The position numbers were made by a program, and so were the translations under genes. Positions 12,101-25,864 of a DNA stretch of 64,000 nucleotides are shown one piece after another. This DNA comes from Catonia carolina (lineage: Eukaryota > Arthropoda > Insecta > Hemiptera > Achilidae), in assembly GCA_035578175.1 (NCBI GenBank), contig JAQMRL010000005.1, positions 58,571,722 to 58,635,721 on the forward strand, in the 5' to 3' direction. The number at the start of each line of letters is the position of its first letter. The first letter of the stretch is position 1. The notes under the pieces were generated by a model that saw nothing but the letters and a program-made list of their open reading frames with translations, searched no databases and was not told the origin of the DNA.

Positions 12101-15100
12101 GCGTATGGGATGCGAGAGACGGCCAGAGCTGTAGAATAACTCGCTTGATATATATACTATGGTCACTAAATCTATGGTTTTAATAAAAAAAAACATTTTT
12201 TTGTCATCAGTCTCTCGACTGGATTGATGCAGTTCTCCAAGCTGTTCTATCTTGTACAAGTTGTTTCATATCTACATACCTGTAACACCCAACATCTTTT
12301 GTAATTTGGTTTATATATTCTAACCTTTGCCTCCCCCTACAATTCACTCCCTCAATATTACCCTCCATTATTGATAGACCAATACCTGGATGTCTTAAGA
12401 TATGCCCCGCTAACTGGTAAGATGCTTCCATATACTTCTTTTTTCATTCACTCGCCTAAAAACCTCTAAATTACTCATTTTGTCCACCCACCTAATCTTT
12501 AACATTTTTCTATAACACCACATTTCAAAAACTTCTATCCTCTTCCTTTCTACAGCGCCTATCACCCACATTTCACTTCCACATAATGCTACACTCTAAA
12601 CGTAGTTTTACGAAATTTTTCCTAATCTATAACTCAATGTTTGTAGTCAGTAAGCTGTTTTTCATTTCAAAAGGCTTTTCTAGCTTGAGAAATTCTACTT
12701 TTGATATACCGTATTTTCCGGACGATAAGACGCACTTTTTTCCGTAGGAAAGTGACCTAAAAATTGCCATGCGTCTTATGGTCCGAAAGCTAGCTAGGCC
12801 TAATTATATTTCATGGTAGAAGCTTTCCATAATAATATTTAATACTACCCTACTCTACTTAAACACGTTCAATAACTAGGGATTTCAAAACAAAACATAC
12901 AATGATATAGGATGTACCGCAGTTTTTAAACTGTATCGTCTTGAAGATTCTAAGCATACACAGTAGTTTCTATATCGATATTACTTACGGCAGTTATAGC
13001 ATTTTAAAATGTGAAGCATCTTTCGCACTCTTTCGCTTTTAAATTAAAAGTGGTTCAATAAGCAAAAGATAATAGCATTTGGGCAGTAGAAAGGCATTTT
13101 TTACCTCCTCCAACAGAAAAAAATGACTCGGGAATGGCGGAAACAAGAAGATTTATTACTCAAGGCAGATAATAAGAAACATACCAGTAAATTTCGAACT
13201 CATGCTGTCAAATGGCCTCAACATAAAGCACAATATTGAAAAATTGGATTTTCAATCACGGGAAAAATGGCAGTTCAGTGTCAACAAAAATGATTTTTTT
13301 GGAGCTAGAAAGCAGGCGGCTTTACTAGACTTAGGAGATTTCTCTGAAAGTTTTTCTTGGTGTTTCAGTATCATGAAAAGAGGTCTTACCATGCGTACTC
13401 GCACAAAAGATGCCACCTAAATATGAAACGAAAATCTAAGAATTCCACAAGTTTATAATTTATTCAAGAAAGAAAAATGGCTATGAACTTGGTCAAATAG
13501 GCAATATGGATGAGATACCTCTAATGTTTGATGTTCCATCAAATAGGACAGTTGATGTGAAAGATACTAAAACAGTTCCAATTAAAACCACAGGTCATGA
13601 AAAGACACATTATACTTATGTTTCGGCATGCTGTGCAGATGGTACAAAACTTCCTTCTATGTTAATTTTTAAAAGAGAAACGTTACCGAAAGAAACAATA
13701 CCACCAGGAATTTTTGTCCATGTACACTGCAAAGGATAGATGGCTGAAAACGGGATGAAGTTCTGGTTGGAAAAAATTTGGTCAAGACGTCCAGATTGTC
13801 TCTTGAAAAAGCCAGCTCTACCAGTTTTTGATCAATTCCGGTCACACACCACATAGAGGATGGAAAGGACTGACAAAGATTTCACTCCGACTGAACGTAT
13901 GAGACGACCAACATATTCAGAAGTATGTGAGTGGGTGAAAAACTTGGTAAGCTGACATAATTGAGACTGTTACCAAAGCTTTCAAAAAATTCGGAATAAG
14001 TAATAGACATGATGGGACTGAAGATGACTTCCTATTTGAGGGAAATGGAGGTGATAGCTCAGAAAGTTCGGACATAGACTTGGCAGAAGCAGAAGATGAA
14101 TAGTAAAAATAATTTACCATATACAATACTAGTAATTTACGTACTTACAGTTTCTATATCCATGTTTTTTTGTAAATTTATGACTATAAAATAATTATAT
14201 ATTGTATCTTCTGTAATTGCTGTTTTTTAAAGAAAGAAACCACATTTACCTGTATGGGACCTGTAAACTAATTAAAATCAGTCAAAATAATTTTTAGATA
14301 ATTTATGCCACAAAAAAACAAGGGTGCGTCTTATCGTCCGATGCGTCTTATCGTCCGAAAAATACGGTAACTTGTGCTTCCAAAAAAAAAACAATAAGTA
14401 TAAAAAGAAGTAAATCATAAAACTGTACAAAGTTAAAAAATAAACAACAAAAAAACAGAAACTTTCATTTTCTATAATAAAATTTGTTTCGCATTTTTAA
14501 TAAGTTTTTACCAACAATTTATCAATTGTGGTCTTAACAAAAATATTGTAAAAAAAACTGTATCAAAACAACATCAACCAAGTGTGAATAAGCTGGTGAA
14601 TTGTATTTTGTGTATCTACAAATAGGGGTTAAGTACATAAAAATTATGCAATCTGTCACATCTTGTAATTTTAGTTAACACTTTGAAGACTGACATCTTT
14701 TTTTGTAGTTTTGCCCGTGGACTGCCATTTTTCGGGAAATTTAAAAAAATTGTAACAAATCAACCATTGGTCTTTAATTCAAAAATAAAAATTTAAATTA
14801 AAGATCATAATTAGTAGATTACCTTTCATTTATTAAGATTAGGATTACTTAAATTATAATGATAAAGATGTTCAACTGACGAGAGGTATGTTTTCTTGAA
14901 TTTAAATTTTTTTTCACCGTATAATGATAATAATAGGAAAATAACATTAATTATATGAGTTAAATTCTTACAAACTATTTACATATTTCTAATAACCAAT
15001 TTAATTTTTTATTTCTTACGTAAAATTAAAAAAGAACTAAGTATTATAATAACAAACTAATAACTAACAACAACGCGCAGAAGTTCCGGCTATCGATTGC

Positions 15101-18100
15101 TCACAATCGATAAAATCGATGCTGTAAAAGTCGATATATTCGATAATCTGACAACATTAGGACTATGAGTGTACTCTTATTAGATTCAGAATGAACTAAA
15201 TTAAGTGACAGCATAGACGGCAATCATATACGATACGAGCTAATGTATATAAAACCAAGTGAAATAGGTGCCTGTATCGTATACGGGTGCCGTCCAGCCG
15301 ATCAAAATGGCGTGCCCGTATCGTATACGGGTGCCGTCCTGAAAGTGTTAACAACAGTAGTAATTTTCTCGTGTACCTTGTTCGAGCAGAATCCATATCG
15401 AGAGTATATTTAGTTAAATTGCGCCTGTGCTTCATTATGTTTGGTACGTCCACCTCGCAAATCTGTTGTAGAGGACTCAGCACATGAGCTTCGACTCTCC
15501 CTTCATGGTCCACATAGAAGTTACCGAGGCACATCTCCAACTTACCACACTCCATCACTACATGTCTTTAACAGAAAAGAAAAACATGTTCAAAATTTTT
15601 GCTGCTATAAATTTGTTACACATTAAACCTTGTTACTCATGGAGGTTAAGTTTCACAAACTTACAGCGAATATCTAAGCTAAAGTAAATGCGCTTTCGCA
15701 TCACTGCCTCTCTTGATTTAGTCATGTTTTTTTTACTTTCCCTTATACTATATGAAATATTGAAAGGAAAGTTATGTTCATGTAGATTTTTCGAAACCAA
15801 GCTGTCACCAGAAATAAATAATTAAAAAAAAAACATTTTTATGAATTGGTCTGTGATGAACGAAATACCTCAAAACTTGGAATTTATGTAAGGTATCAAA
15901 AGTGGACCAGACAAACACATTTTCATCAAAATCAGTCAAGCGAAAGCAGTAATTTATAGTTTAGAGTTTTTAGAGATATTTAGAGTTTTATACAAGTGAC
16001 TGAAGATGTATCATCTTCTATAGATTTTTAATAAATAATGTTTTTAGTTTCAATTATATGTTATTTACTCTGATGATGGTGGATCCACCGAAACACGTGT
16101 AAGTGAAAATTAAAATAAAGGTCACGCAGTTTAAAAAGAAGGTTAGTGAAATTATTGTATTAATTCATTATATGAAATAGTAATTTATACATGCAATTTT
16201 ACACTTTTTTGCAATTTTTTCTACAACGGCTCCTACAATTCTGTTTAAAATTATTTCATTCACTGAATTTTTTGTGCTCCACAAGACAGAGTAAGCGACA
16301 CGTCTGCTGAAATTCCTGAGAAAGCTCTGTTCTAATAGAAAATTTTTTAAGACTGTAGCCTTAATATGCATTTTACAGCAAAACATTTTAAATCAAAGTT
16401 GTAGAAAATTTTAAAAATTACAACTTTTATTACAAGCATTTTTTTAAAGTGCTCAGTTTTGGATCTATTAGGGATTTTCCATATTTTTAAGTCACACAAA
16501 GGTTGATTTTCATTTAGCATAGTATTGTAAACAAAAGTTTACTTTAATATTTTTTTAACACACAAGTAATGATTTATTTACTACTAATGACTGTTTTCTT
16601 GCTATTATTGTTATTATGATTATTATCAATAACGGTAGTGTTCATAAATGTATTCGTAAATTAGTGCAATTGTTAATAGCATTATTATTTTTAACGATAT
16701 CTTTTAATTTATTTTTTTGAAAGGAATTTAATTGATATTGTTATCAACATTAATTAATACTGATGATAATATTATGTTATTATAAAAAAATCTAACTATA
16801 CATTTTTCCTTCGCTTCTTAGGTTGTAATTTAGTGTAAAGATTATTATAAGTTTCGTACATTAATAAAACTCATTCCTGTCCACAGACTAGACATCAATC
16901 CAGAAATCTGGAAATTAGTTAAGATAGGATTTGTCTCGTTTGTGTTTTTGTTAAAATAAATAAAAATATCAAATTTACATTAGAATAACGGAGTTATCCT
17001 CGTAAAATATCAAAGACTAGTAACATTTTTTGATAATATAACGATACCAGCGACAGAATTATCAGCAACACTAATTTTGCCATCTCATTTTTCTTTAACC
17101 CTTTTTTGGGCATTGATGTTTAAACAGTTTAAACTTTGGCACGCTATACATTGTATACTAACTGTTGCATCAAAATTTGTAATAAATACATTTCATCAAA
17201 ATGTAAAATACACAATAGGGAATTTACTAACAAGCTGGTTGGCCAGACAACAAGATACTGAACGACCTCAAAAGAGTTGGGCAATCCAACTTCTTTAAGA
17301 AACTTAACAAATAACTAAGTTTGGAATTTTGACAGGTCAGGACGCCTAATACGTATAGTTTACTATGATTTGAATGAAACAGGGATTTTAAAAATGTTTT
17401 TCCTATATTTGCATGTGTCCTGCTATCATAAGATGTTTACATAATAGGAGCTGTAATTAAAGCTTCAATATTCTGTTCTTTTTTTTACATTCGACCGTTT
17501 TGCAATAATTACTGTGAATACAGACTGTGAGAAGGATGATAAATGAAGATGAGTGATGAAAAAAACCCCAGCCCCTACCGGGGATCAAACCGGGACCCCG
17601 CGTAGAAGCCAGTTGCGCTAACCACTATTATTCGGTTATGTGCTAGGTCATTTTTTCATACATTTTTTATCCCTTTAAATTAAAATAGTGTACCAATTAT
17701 TAATATAACATTCTTTCTTTTATTAGGCATATCATTTTTCAGTAAAATTTTTGCTTCTCTACCTTGTAAAAACCATTTGTTTTCCTATAAAAAAAAAATA
17801 AGCGAATAGTGGCCCTAATAAGTACTACAAGTTTTATTGTTTTATTTATGGCACATGAAAGAGTCAATACTGAAATACTATTTTACTAAGACAAAATATG
17901 ATTTGAAAGTTACCTCCACATGTAGCAAAGTAATTAACAATGCTAAGGCACATTAAGAGTATAATACACACACTTACACTTGAAAAAAAAACACTACCTT
18001 AAAAGGAAGTCTTCATCAAAACTGCTACATTCCAGCATTGATAATCCCAGACCATACTCTGGGCTTTTTCTCTGCAAAAAACCCAAAAACCATCAATTAG

Positions 18101-21100
18101 CAAAATATATATACATATATTAAATAAAATTAATACTATTTATCTAGATGGCTTATTAATTTATTTTTATAATTTAATTTTATAACCCAATGAGATAAGG
18201 ATAATATACATAATTTTTAAATGAGATGTAATATGGTACAGACTCTGAGAGTACGGATAATTGTACCCCAACCACCAAAGTACACCGGTAACCCCATCTA
18301 GTATTCAAATTTATATCCTTATTAATAGAAGCAACCACTTTTACTAGGAGTCAAACTACGGAACCTTTATCTCCGAAAATCAGGATTATCATCATCCTAA
18401 TAAGATCTACAACTCTTAATCACCCGATTAACATGAAGTACCCATTCTAGCCCAATCCTATCAAATGCACTCAAAGACTATGCTCCACTATGTCTACCTC
18501 CCAGCAATATACACGATTTACATTGCTTATTGATTTTTTTTTTTTGATTTTTTTTGGTTTAACGTCCGACTGTTATGCAATTACTGCTAATGCTGACGGT
18601 GAAAGATGAAATGAATTTTTGTAACGTATGAAAATATGCCGTGCCTGAATGGGATTCGAACCCAAGACCGCATGATAAAAGGCGAGCACGTTACCAACTA
18701 CGCCACTGCGGCGTAGTGGTAATACGCACTGCTTATTGATTGCGACTGCTACAAAAATGCGATGCTTTTTGCTGATGATCTGTGGTTGGTTCAGGAATCG
18801 GAGGATGAGCTCCAATAATTTGTGTATAGTTCAGCCGCTCTAAGTTTGCTCCTACTGTCAACAAACCAAAACCAGCTACTACAGGGTGCACGCTAGAGTC
18901 CGTGACTTTATGGATGTTGTATTCCTATTAAGTCAACTATTTTTTAAATTATAAGTACTTAAAGTACTAAAAACATCAGTCGTGATATGATGTAGGCCTA
19001 ACAATTTCATTTATAAAAATACTTTTAAAAGTATTTTGTATTTAAATACTTTTGAGAGTATTTAGTTGTTACTTTTTAATCAGCGTGTACACATTTAGAT
19101 ATAATGCGCATGCTCAGTGACGTCATTATTTGTTTACATTAGGAGCAAACTTAGAACGGCTGAACTGTATGTCCTGTGTAAATTGTCTGAAGATTTTAAT
19201 CTCAGAATTTCTGTCACGAAAACCAAGGTAATGGCATTCAAGGGGACGTATCTGGTTCAATCGAAGATTGTCATAAATGATGCGATAGTGGAGCAGTTAT
19301 CTAATTTTAGTTACTTGGGATGTGACGTAGGAGTAGACTTGGGATTTAGACATTGAGCGGAAATTAAGTAAGTTTCAAAGGATTTGTAGCACAATCATTA
19401 GGACATTGAACAACAGGGGCACACCTGACACAATGATTAAGTTTTACAAAGTGTTAGCAATTCCGATAATAATTTATGGGAGTGAAGTATGGGTGACCAC
19501 AACGAGGATGTACAAAGGATCCAAGATTGACACTGTTCTGTACAGACTCCATACTCTCAGTGCCAGCTTTTATTGTAGCCTAAGCACAGTGCCCTATAGC
19601 ATGCTGCACCACCAAAGTCCTTTTCCATACAGGTGAACCATAGAACAACACAGACTCAGCCACTGTACCTAAGTCTTTTTTTTCTCTTATTTGACCACAT
19701 TGGATCACTTTAGTCAATTACTTCTTATTACGAGGGTAGGCTGATAAGTAATGCACACATGCTTGTAGAAGACGAACAAAAAGAAATAGCAAGATGGGGT
19801 AAATAACAAATTAAAGTACAAATCTTAACCTACCAAATTATCTATTTATTTTTCAATATAGTCACCGTTAAGCATTACACATTTCTCCCAACGTTTAACA
19901 AGTTTTTTCATTCCGTCACTGAAAAATTCTTCCGACTTTCCTCGAACCCAGGACGCAATAGCTGCCTTCACCTCATTGTCCGAGCTGTAATGATTACCCT
20001 TAAGGTCTCTCTTCAGTAGAGGAAAAAAATAAAAATCGCAAGGCGCAAGGTCGGGAGAATACGGAGGGTGTAAAATTGGTTGAAACTTCAGGTTTCTCAG
20101 AGCCTCTCCAGTTGCACGCGAAGTGTGTGGACGAGCATTGTCGTGTTGCAAAATTATTGGCGCCAGGTTGCCTCTAACACGACAAACTCGACGTCGGAGG
20201 TGTTTCAGAGTCTGTATATACTGAGCAGAATTTACCGTTGCCCCTCGTTCCAGATAATCAGTCACATAAACTCGGCGAGCATCCCAAAACACAGTCAAAA
20301 GAATTTTTTTTGCGGACGGTTGTGTTTTGAACTTTTTCACAACAGGAGAATGTGGATGACGATATTCAGCGCTCTGCCTTTTTTCTTCGGGATCGTAATG
20401 ATGAACCCATGACTCGTCCCCCGTCACAATATTCAAAAGAAAGTCGTCTCCTTCGTCACGGTAGCGCTTCAAAAGTTGTTCACAGCATTCCAATCGACGC
20501 TGTTTATTCTCGTCTGTCAGACGGCGTGGTACCCATCGTGCACAGATTTTACGGTATCCCAATTGTTCAATAATGAAGCCAACACGTTCCTTAGATATTC
20601 CAATTTGGTTTGCGATACGCTGTTGAGTGATTCGCCGGTCATTTTGAATCAAATCATCGATGAGTTTGCGACGATTATCGTCTGAGGCAGTGATTGGTCG
20701 TCCACTGCGTGTTTTGTCAACAATTAAGGCTTTTCCAGGTTGGCAATCACGAAATTTTATTACCCAACGATTCACAGTAGACCTATCAACAGTATCGTCA
20801 CAATAAACAGCCTTTAAACGACGATAAATCTCACTAGGATTCACTTTCTCAGCAGTTAAAAATTCGATAACAGCGCGTTGTTTAATTCTCGTTGACATAG
20901 CACCAGAACACGACGCCATACTTCCACTACTCAAAACAAACTGAATGAAAGCAACGCCTTCAAACTGCGCAGGCTTGTAGAGGAGAAATAGTACTTCCAC
21001 ATGCCACCAGGCGCGCTACTGAAGTTTATTTAGTTGTCTTCTACAAGCATGTGTGCATTACTTATCAGCCTACCCTCGTAGATCTCTTTAGAAGTTTTTG

Positions 21101-24100
21101 TTCTCAGTATTTTTCATTCTATCGGATCTTGCTTTTCTTTCCTCATCTGAAAATAGCCTTTGCGTGTACTTTCTAGGTCTAGCTTGTAATATGGTGTGTC
21201 TGTCTTAGTATTTTAGTTTTTCCTTTTTTATGCCTTAAATCTTCCAGTGTAATCTGCATTTCTTCCATACCTTTTTTAACTCCCTTGAACCATTTTATTT
21301 CATATTTCTTATTCCAAATAACCTCTATAATTTTCTAAGTTCTCTTATTTTCTGGTATCCTAATTATATGTTTTAAGAAGGAGATTCTCTTTTTGATATT
21401 TGTGCTTATTACTGGTTCTATTTTCTGATAAACGGATTCATTTTATGCTATCTTCCAGTGACCCTTTTCCCATGTTTTCTTGTTCTAGCATGTTCTAATT
21501 AATATTCAATGGCCGGCCCTTTGGCTGGCTTCTACGCCGGGGTCCTGGTTTGGATTCCTGGTCATGTCTGCCATTTTTCCATCGCTCATTTTCATAATAT
21601 ATCATCATTCTCCAATGTCTGCATTAGCAGTAATTGCAAAACAGAGGTAAAACCAAAAAACAATTGTTCAAATAACATCAGAATTTTATCCACTTCTACG
21701 AAGTGAATCGTGTTGAAAATTACCTAAAAGTCTTATAATATTTAAAGTTTAAAATTTACTGACATAACAAAATTTGTTAACAGTTTGGAATAAATCAAAT
21801 GACACACGCCCATCAAGTTTATCACAGTAAAAAAATCTGTTCTAGAGATAATGATGTCACTTATTATAATTTGAAAATTCACTTTTTAATATTTTTTTTT
21901 AATTTAAATTAGGTAGTATCAGTAGACTAGGAATTCAGACAAACAGGAATCTATTGCACTATTCCTTTTGTCCTCATTTCCTTATTTAATAAGAAAAGAA
22001 AAAATACGTATTTATCAGTCTAGAACAAAACGTTAATAATCAAAAACACGGCGTAGCCCATTAAAAATAGATAACCAACATTACAAAACATTAGACACTA
22101 TCTACAAAAAAATAACCACAATCTTATGTGAAAACAAAAAAAACACAAAACAAATAAAAAACAGCATTGTGATTCCAAACTTCCTTTTAGATAATACAGA
22201 TAAACACATCAGAATTAATTTTCATTAATCATCCAGCTTGTGCTTTTAGCATCCAATGTATGGTCTGTAGACAAGTGGAAAAAGTCCAACACACTAATTG
22301 CAACTTACTACTAACACTTAATACAAGTAATGGGGCATTTGCAGGAGACTTTTTAATTATTTTGAATAAAAACGATAGAGAAAAATACAATTAAGGAGTG
22401 GTGCACCAAATGTAGACTGTGTTCTAGATGTCACTATTATTATTATTATTAATATTGTTATTTACAGTTTATTTACTACCCAATGGGTGAAGGTAAATAG
22501 TGCAGTTTATCAGGTAAGAAAGTAGGTTAACGATCACACACAATAGGAACTGTCAGAGAAGAAGCAATTCTTTTCATAGTATTCACCTGTACCAAGTCTG
22601 AAGCATCAGTCTCGTATAACTCGCCTCGCCACCAGTTCTAATAGAACCGAGTAAAACGGACAGATAATCTTCCTTCGTTCAGTTAGTTGTCCAGTACAGG
22701 CACTATAAATACCGGGTTATGTTTTATTAGTGCTGTTCAGAACTTGTACCAAGTTTTATCAGGAACAGAAATCCAACCTAATACTTACTATCAACATGCA
22801 AGCACTTTGTAAAAATGAAATAATAAACGACATGAAATACTTACCAGCCTTTTTTCCCTTGCAGCCGCATCTTGGCCCTGCCCCAGAAGACTACCGGTCA
22901 ATTTTTTCCCGGTGTTCTGGCAAGCAGTCCTGATGAATTCCACCCTCTTTTCCGCTGCCTGCAAATCATCGGAAAGCTTTTCTGTTTTCCCACCCCTACA
23001 ACAAAATTAAGTACAATACAAATTTGTCTTCATCATCAAGTATAGAAAACCATTACGTCTTTTTTTGTTTTACGTTAACACTGTTTTGCAAGACCCTAAC
23101 AAATTGTCATCCTCATGACCAAGGGATGATGATGTTCGTTTGGAAAAAAATTAACATTACTAACTGTCTCCTCCGCCGCATTTACACCCCAAACCACACA
23201 GAGCACACCTCTAAGATGGCAGTTTAGTAGCCCAACAGAGGTTTACTCATGAATGAGCACTGGGGTGTGAAACATCTGTATTTGCATGTATGGGGAATTT
23301 GTTGTATGAACCCCTTTCAAGGCAGTCACACTACAATCTCAGTGGCAACCAATCAAACATGGCTGAGGGAACAAAGCCGACATGGGTATGAAACCAGGTA
23401 TTAGCTAAGACCACACAGGGCTTACCCTAAGAAATAATCAGCAGATATCCTGCCGTTCCTGTCTGTTTTGTGGGAGACATCTAAGGAAGGATGCGCTTGT
23501 TCACATTACACATTGTGTGAGAAAGTGGCGTACGACACCACTTTAGGGTAGCTGCGCTACAATCTCAGCAGTTACTCATCACTGTAGCCAAATGAATTCA
23601 GCAACATGAGTCAAGTGCAGCTATTTCCCAGACAACACAGGATGTATCTCCAAAAATGGCGGTACCACTACCCAATACCCTGTTCACTTCTTTGCGAAGT
23701 TCTTCCAGAGTGAATAGATGCAATCGTTCGTAATGAGCAAGTGCAGTAGAGTTACATATGAGGCCTCTTTGAGGTAGCTGCACTACAATCTCGATGGTTA
23801 CCCATCACTGTGATCGAAGAATCTTGGGGACATGGGTACCTAGGGGAGTTGGATGCTCTGCAGCTAGCTCACAACCCACCCAATTGTTGGTTTTGGCACC
23901 GTAAACTTGTAGATAGATTATAACTAAAACACGACCCAATGCAGATGTACGATTTCTAACCTGTGAATAAGGGGATTGTGGTGGTAGTAGAGTCTGTAAT
24001 ATAGCGTCCTCTTCACCACCACTAGTCAAAACAAATTTTAAGCACTAAAGTATAATCTAGACAGTGAAAGTTAATTTTTTCATCATAAGGTAATGTTAAA

Positions 24101-25830
24101 TTATACAATGCATGAACCAGCCGCTATTTAACATTTTTTAACTGTTTTTAACACAACATAATCCAATAAAGCTTTTTGTACATAATTGTGACTGACTGTC
24201 AGTGCAGCTTCAGAAAGCAAAAACCATTACCCCATCTTCCGTGTTAAAACCTACAATCATTCAAAAACATTTCACAGAATGAAAAATTCTAATCACCCAA
24301 CAACAAAACTTGATAATCCAGCTCGCACTATCTTCCATAAATAAAGAAATCAGAAAATTTTTGGTAATTTAGCATTTTCGTTACCTGTTCTTAGTTTTAG
24401 TATCAGTCCGTTTTGAGCGATACGAAAATGATCTGTAACATGTTAAGATAATTTTTTTCCTTCTGTTTCGTAATTTAATTTACCTACCACACCTTTAATG
24501 ACAAAAACCTTTTCCAATTTTGTTTCTATATCCAAAGTTTTAACTTAAAATAAAATGTTCATGGTTAGCACACATTTCAAAATTTCGAAAAGAGGACATT
24601 GTTTTCCTTTTTTATTCAAATAGAGGAAATTGTGAAATTGTTACAAGGTTTTTGCTATGGTAAGAGTGTTTATTTAGAATTTTGAAATCGGACCATCTTT
24701 ATAGATTATGCATTAATTTTCAATTCTGATGATTCGAGGCTGAAAATAAACATGATATAGACTATATGACTTCAATGTTGAGTGAAGTTCAAAAATAGGG
24801 GACTAGATGTTAACATTGAGAAAACTAAATACTCATTGGAGGATCAGAAAACTGTGTACAAATTGACTAGAGTCTGTACTGCTAATGCAGACGATAAAGG
24901 ATGAAATGATATTTCGTAACATATGAAAATATGCCATGCCTGAATGGGATTCGAACCCAAGACCATTCAACAATTTGATTTGGTGGGCAAGCATAAATAT
25001 CATGGTACACTTTTAACGTCAGATTGTACACCAAGCAATAATATTTTATAGAAAGTTAATTACCAGAATATTACATCCTGTTTTATGGAGTAATCACATA
25101 TCTTGTGGCACTAACAAGAGAATCATCCATTCTTTGGTTAAAGGTTCTTATTCATGCTCAAAGATCTGCCCATAAAAGACAGGTGGAGTCTTAAACTCTT
25201 GGCACTCAATCTGCTAGTACCAGGGCTACAAAAAAAATAGTTCTGTTTCTTATCACACAGTCAATTACGTGACTGAAATATTGAAAAACAGAAGAGGTAG
25301 AGGCGTAAACAACACTAGTCAAGAGTTATCTCCTCTAAGAGTAAAGAATTTCATCATTACACAACAAGATTCTATGGTGAATGAAGTGAAGATGTCATTT
25401 GCAGGGTGGAAAGTAGATGCTTTTCAGAGGGCCTGGCATGCTGATCAAAGACACTTTCCACTCAATGCGGACGGCATTGGTAAACCACAACTCTCCTCAT
25501 TTTACTTAGTAAAGCCTCTAGAGGTTCAAACAGCCTTTCAGCTGATGACCTAAACAACAACAGCTCAGAGATTTGGACTATTCAACCAAGATTTCAAAGC
25601 AGAATAACAGCTATAGAAAATAGTTTATGGAAACTAAACTGAATAATCAGTTTATCAGTCAACTCTGATAAACTGACTATTCAGTTGACTGTGGTAAATC
25701 AAATTACGAGCGAAGAGATTTTAAGAAGAATTGTAAAACAATTTCATTAGTTGACAAAATTGAAGAAAGATAGCTCATCAGTAAAGAAAAGAGGAAGACA
25801 AAAATGGCAATGAGTTTCCAGCTCAATGGA

Positions 25831-25864
<34 letters not shown>

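Larger units (their letters stand above)
15720..16560 (+). repeat. Dispersed repeat family A, split by a Penelope terminal repeat
   Basis: Family A landmarks flank the Penelope insertion. Upstream there is a catcaaaatcagtcaagcg block; downstream a cacttttttgcaattttt block and a tacaacttttatta block. The copy continues in register on both sides, so it gives the pre-insertion sequence. Confidence 0.55.
18500..19530 (+). pseudogene. LINE reverse-transcriptase fragment interrupted by a SINE and a MITE
   Basis: Joining the host parts gives CDCYKNAMLFADDLWLVQES (FADD palm motif, about 18742-18805), then after the MITE LCKLSEDFNLRISVTKTKVM and YKVLAIPIIIYGSEVW. Stops and a frame change show it is dead. 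The SINE (18536-18729) and the MITE (18828-19166) were inserted later, each with its own duplication. It is a layered fossil inside the RhoGAP intron. Confidence 0.7.
19660..21480 (-). pseudogene. LINE C-terminal fragment, interrupted by mariner
   Basis: The minus strand from about 21480 down to 21080, continuing at 19728-19660, gives weak LINE-like blocks such as GVKKGMEEMQITLEDL and RMKNTENKN. This is inference from resemblance to LINE C-termini. The mariner at 19731-21078 divides it. Confidence 0.35.

Noticed and set aside
11777..12259. 160-residue minus-strand open frame
   Set aside because: It lies antisense to the LINE reverse-transcriptase frame, has no domain and is a shadow.
15196..15558. 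120-residue minus-strand ORF as a separate protein
   Set aside because: It is RhoGAP exon 4 plus intron read-through past the donor at 15376.
20080..20685. Plus-strand ORFs over the mariner
   Set aside because: Antisense shadows of the transposase.
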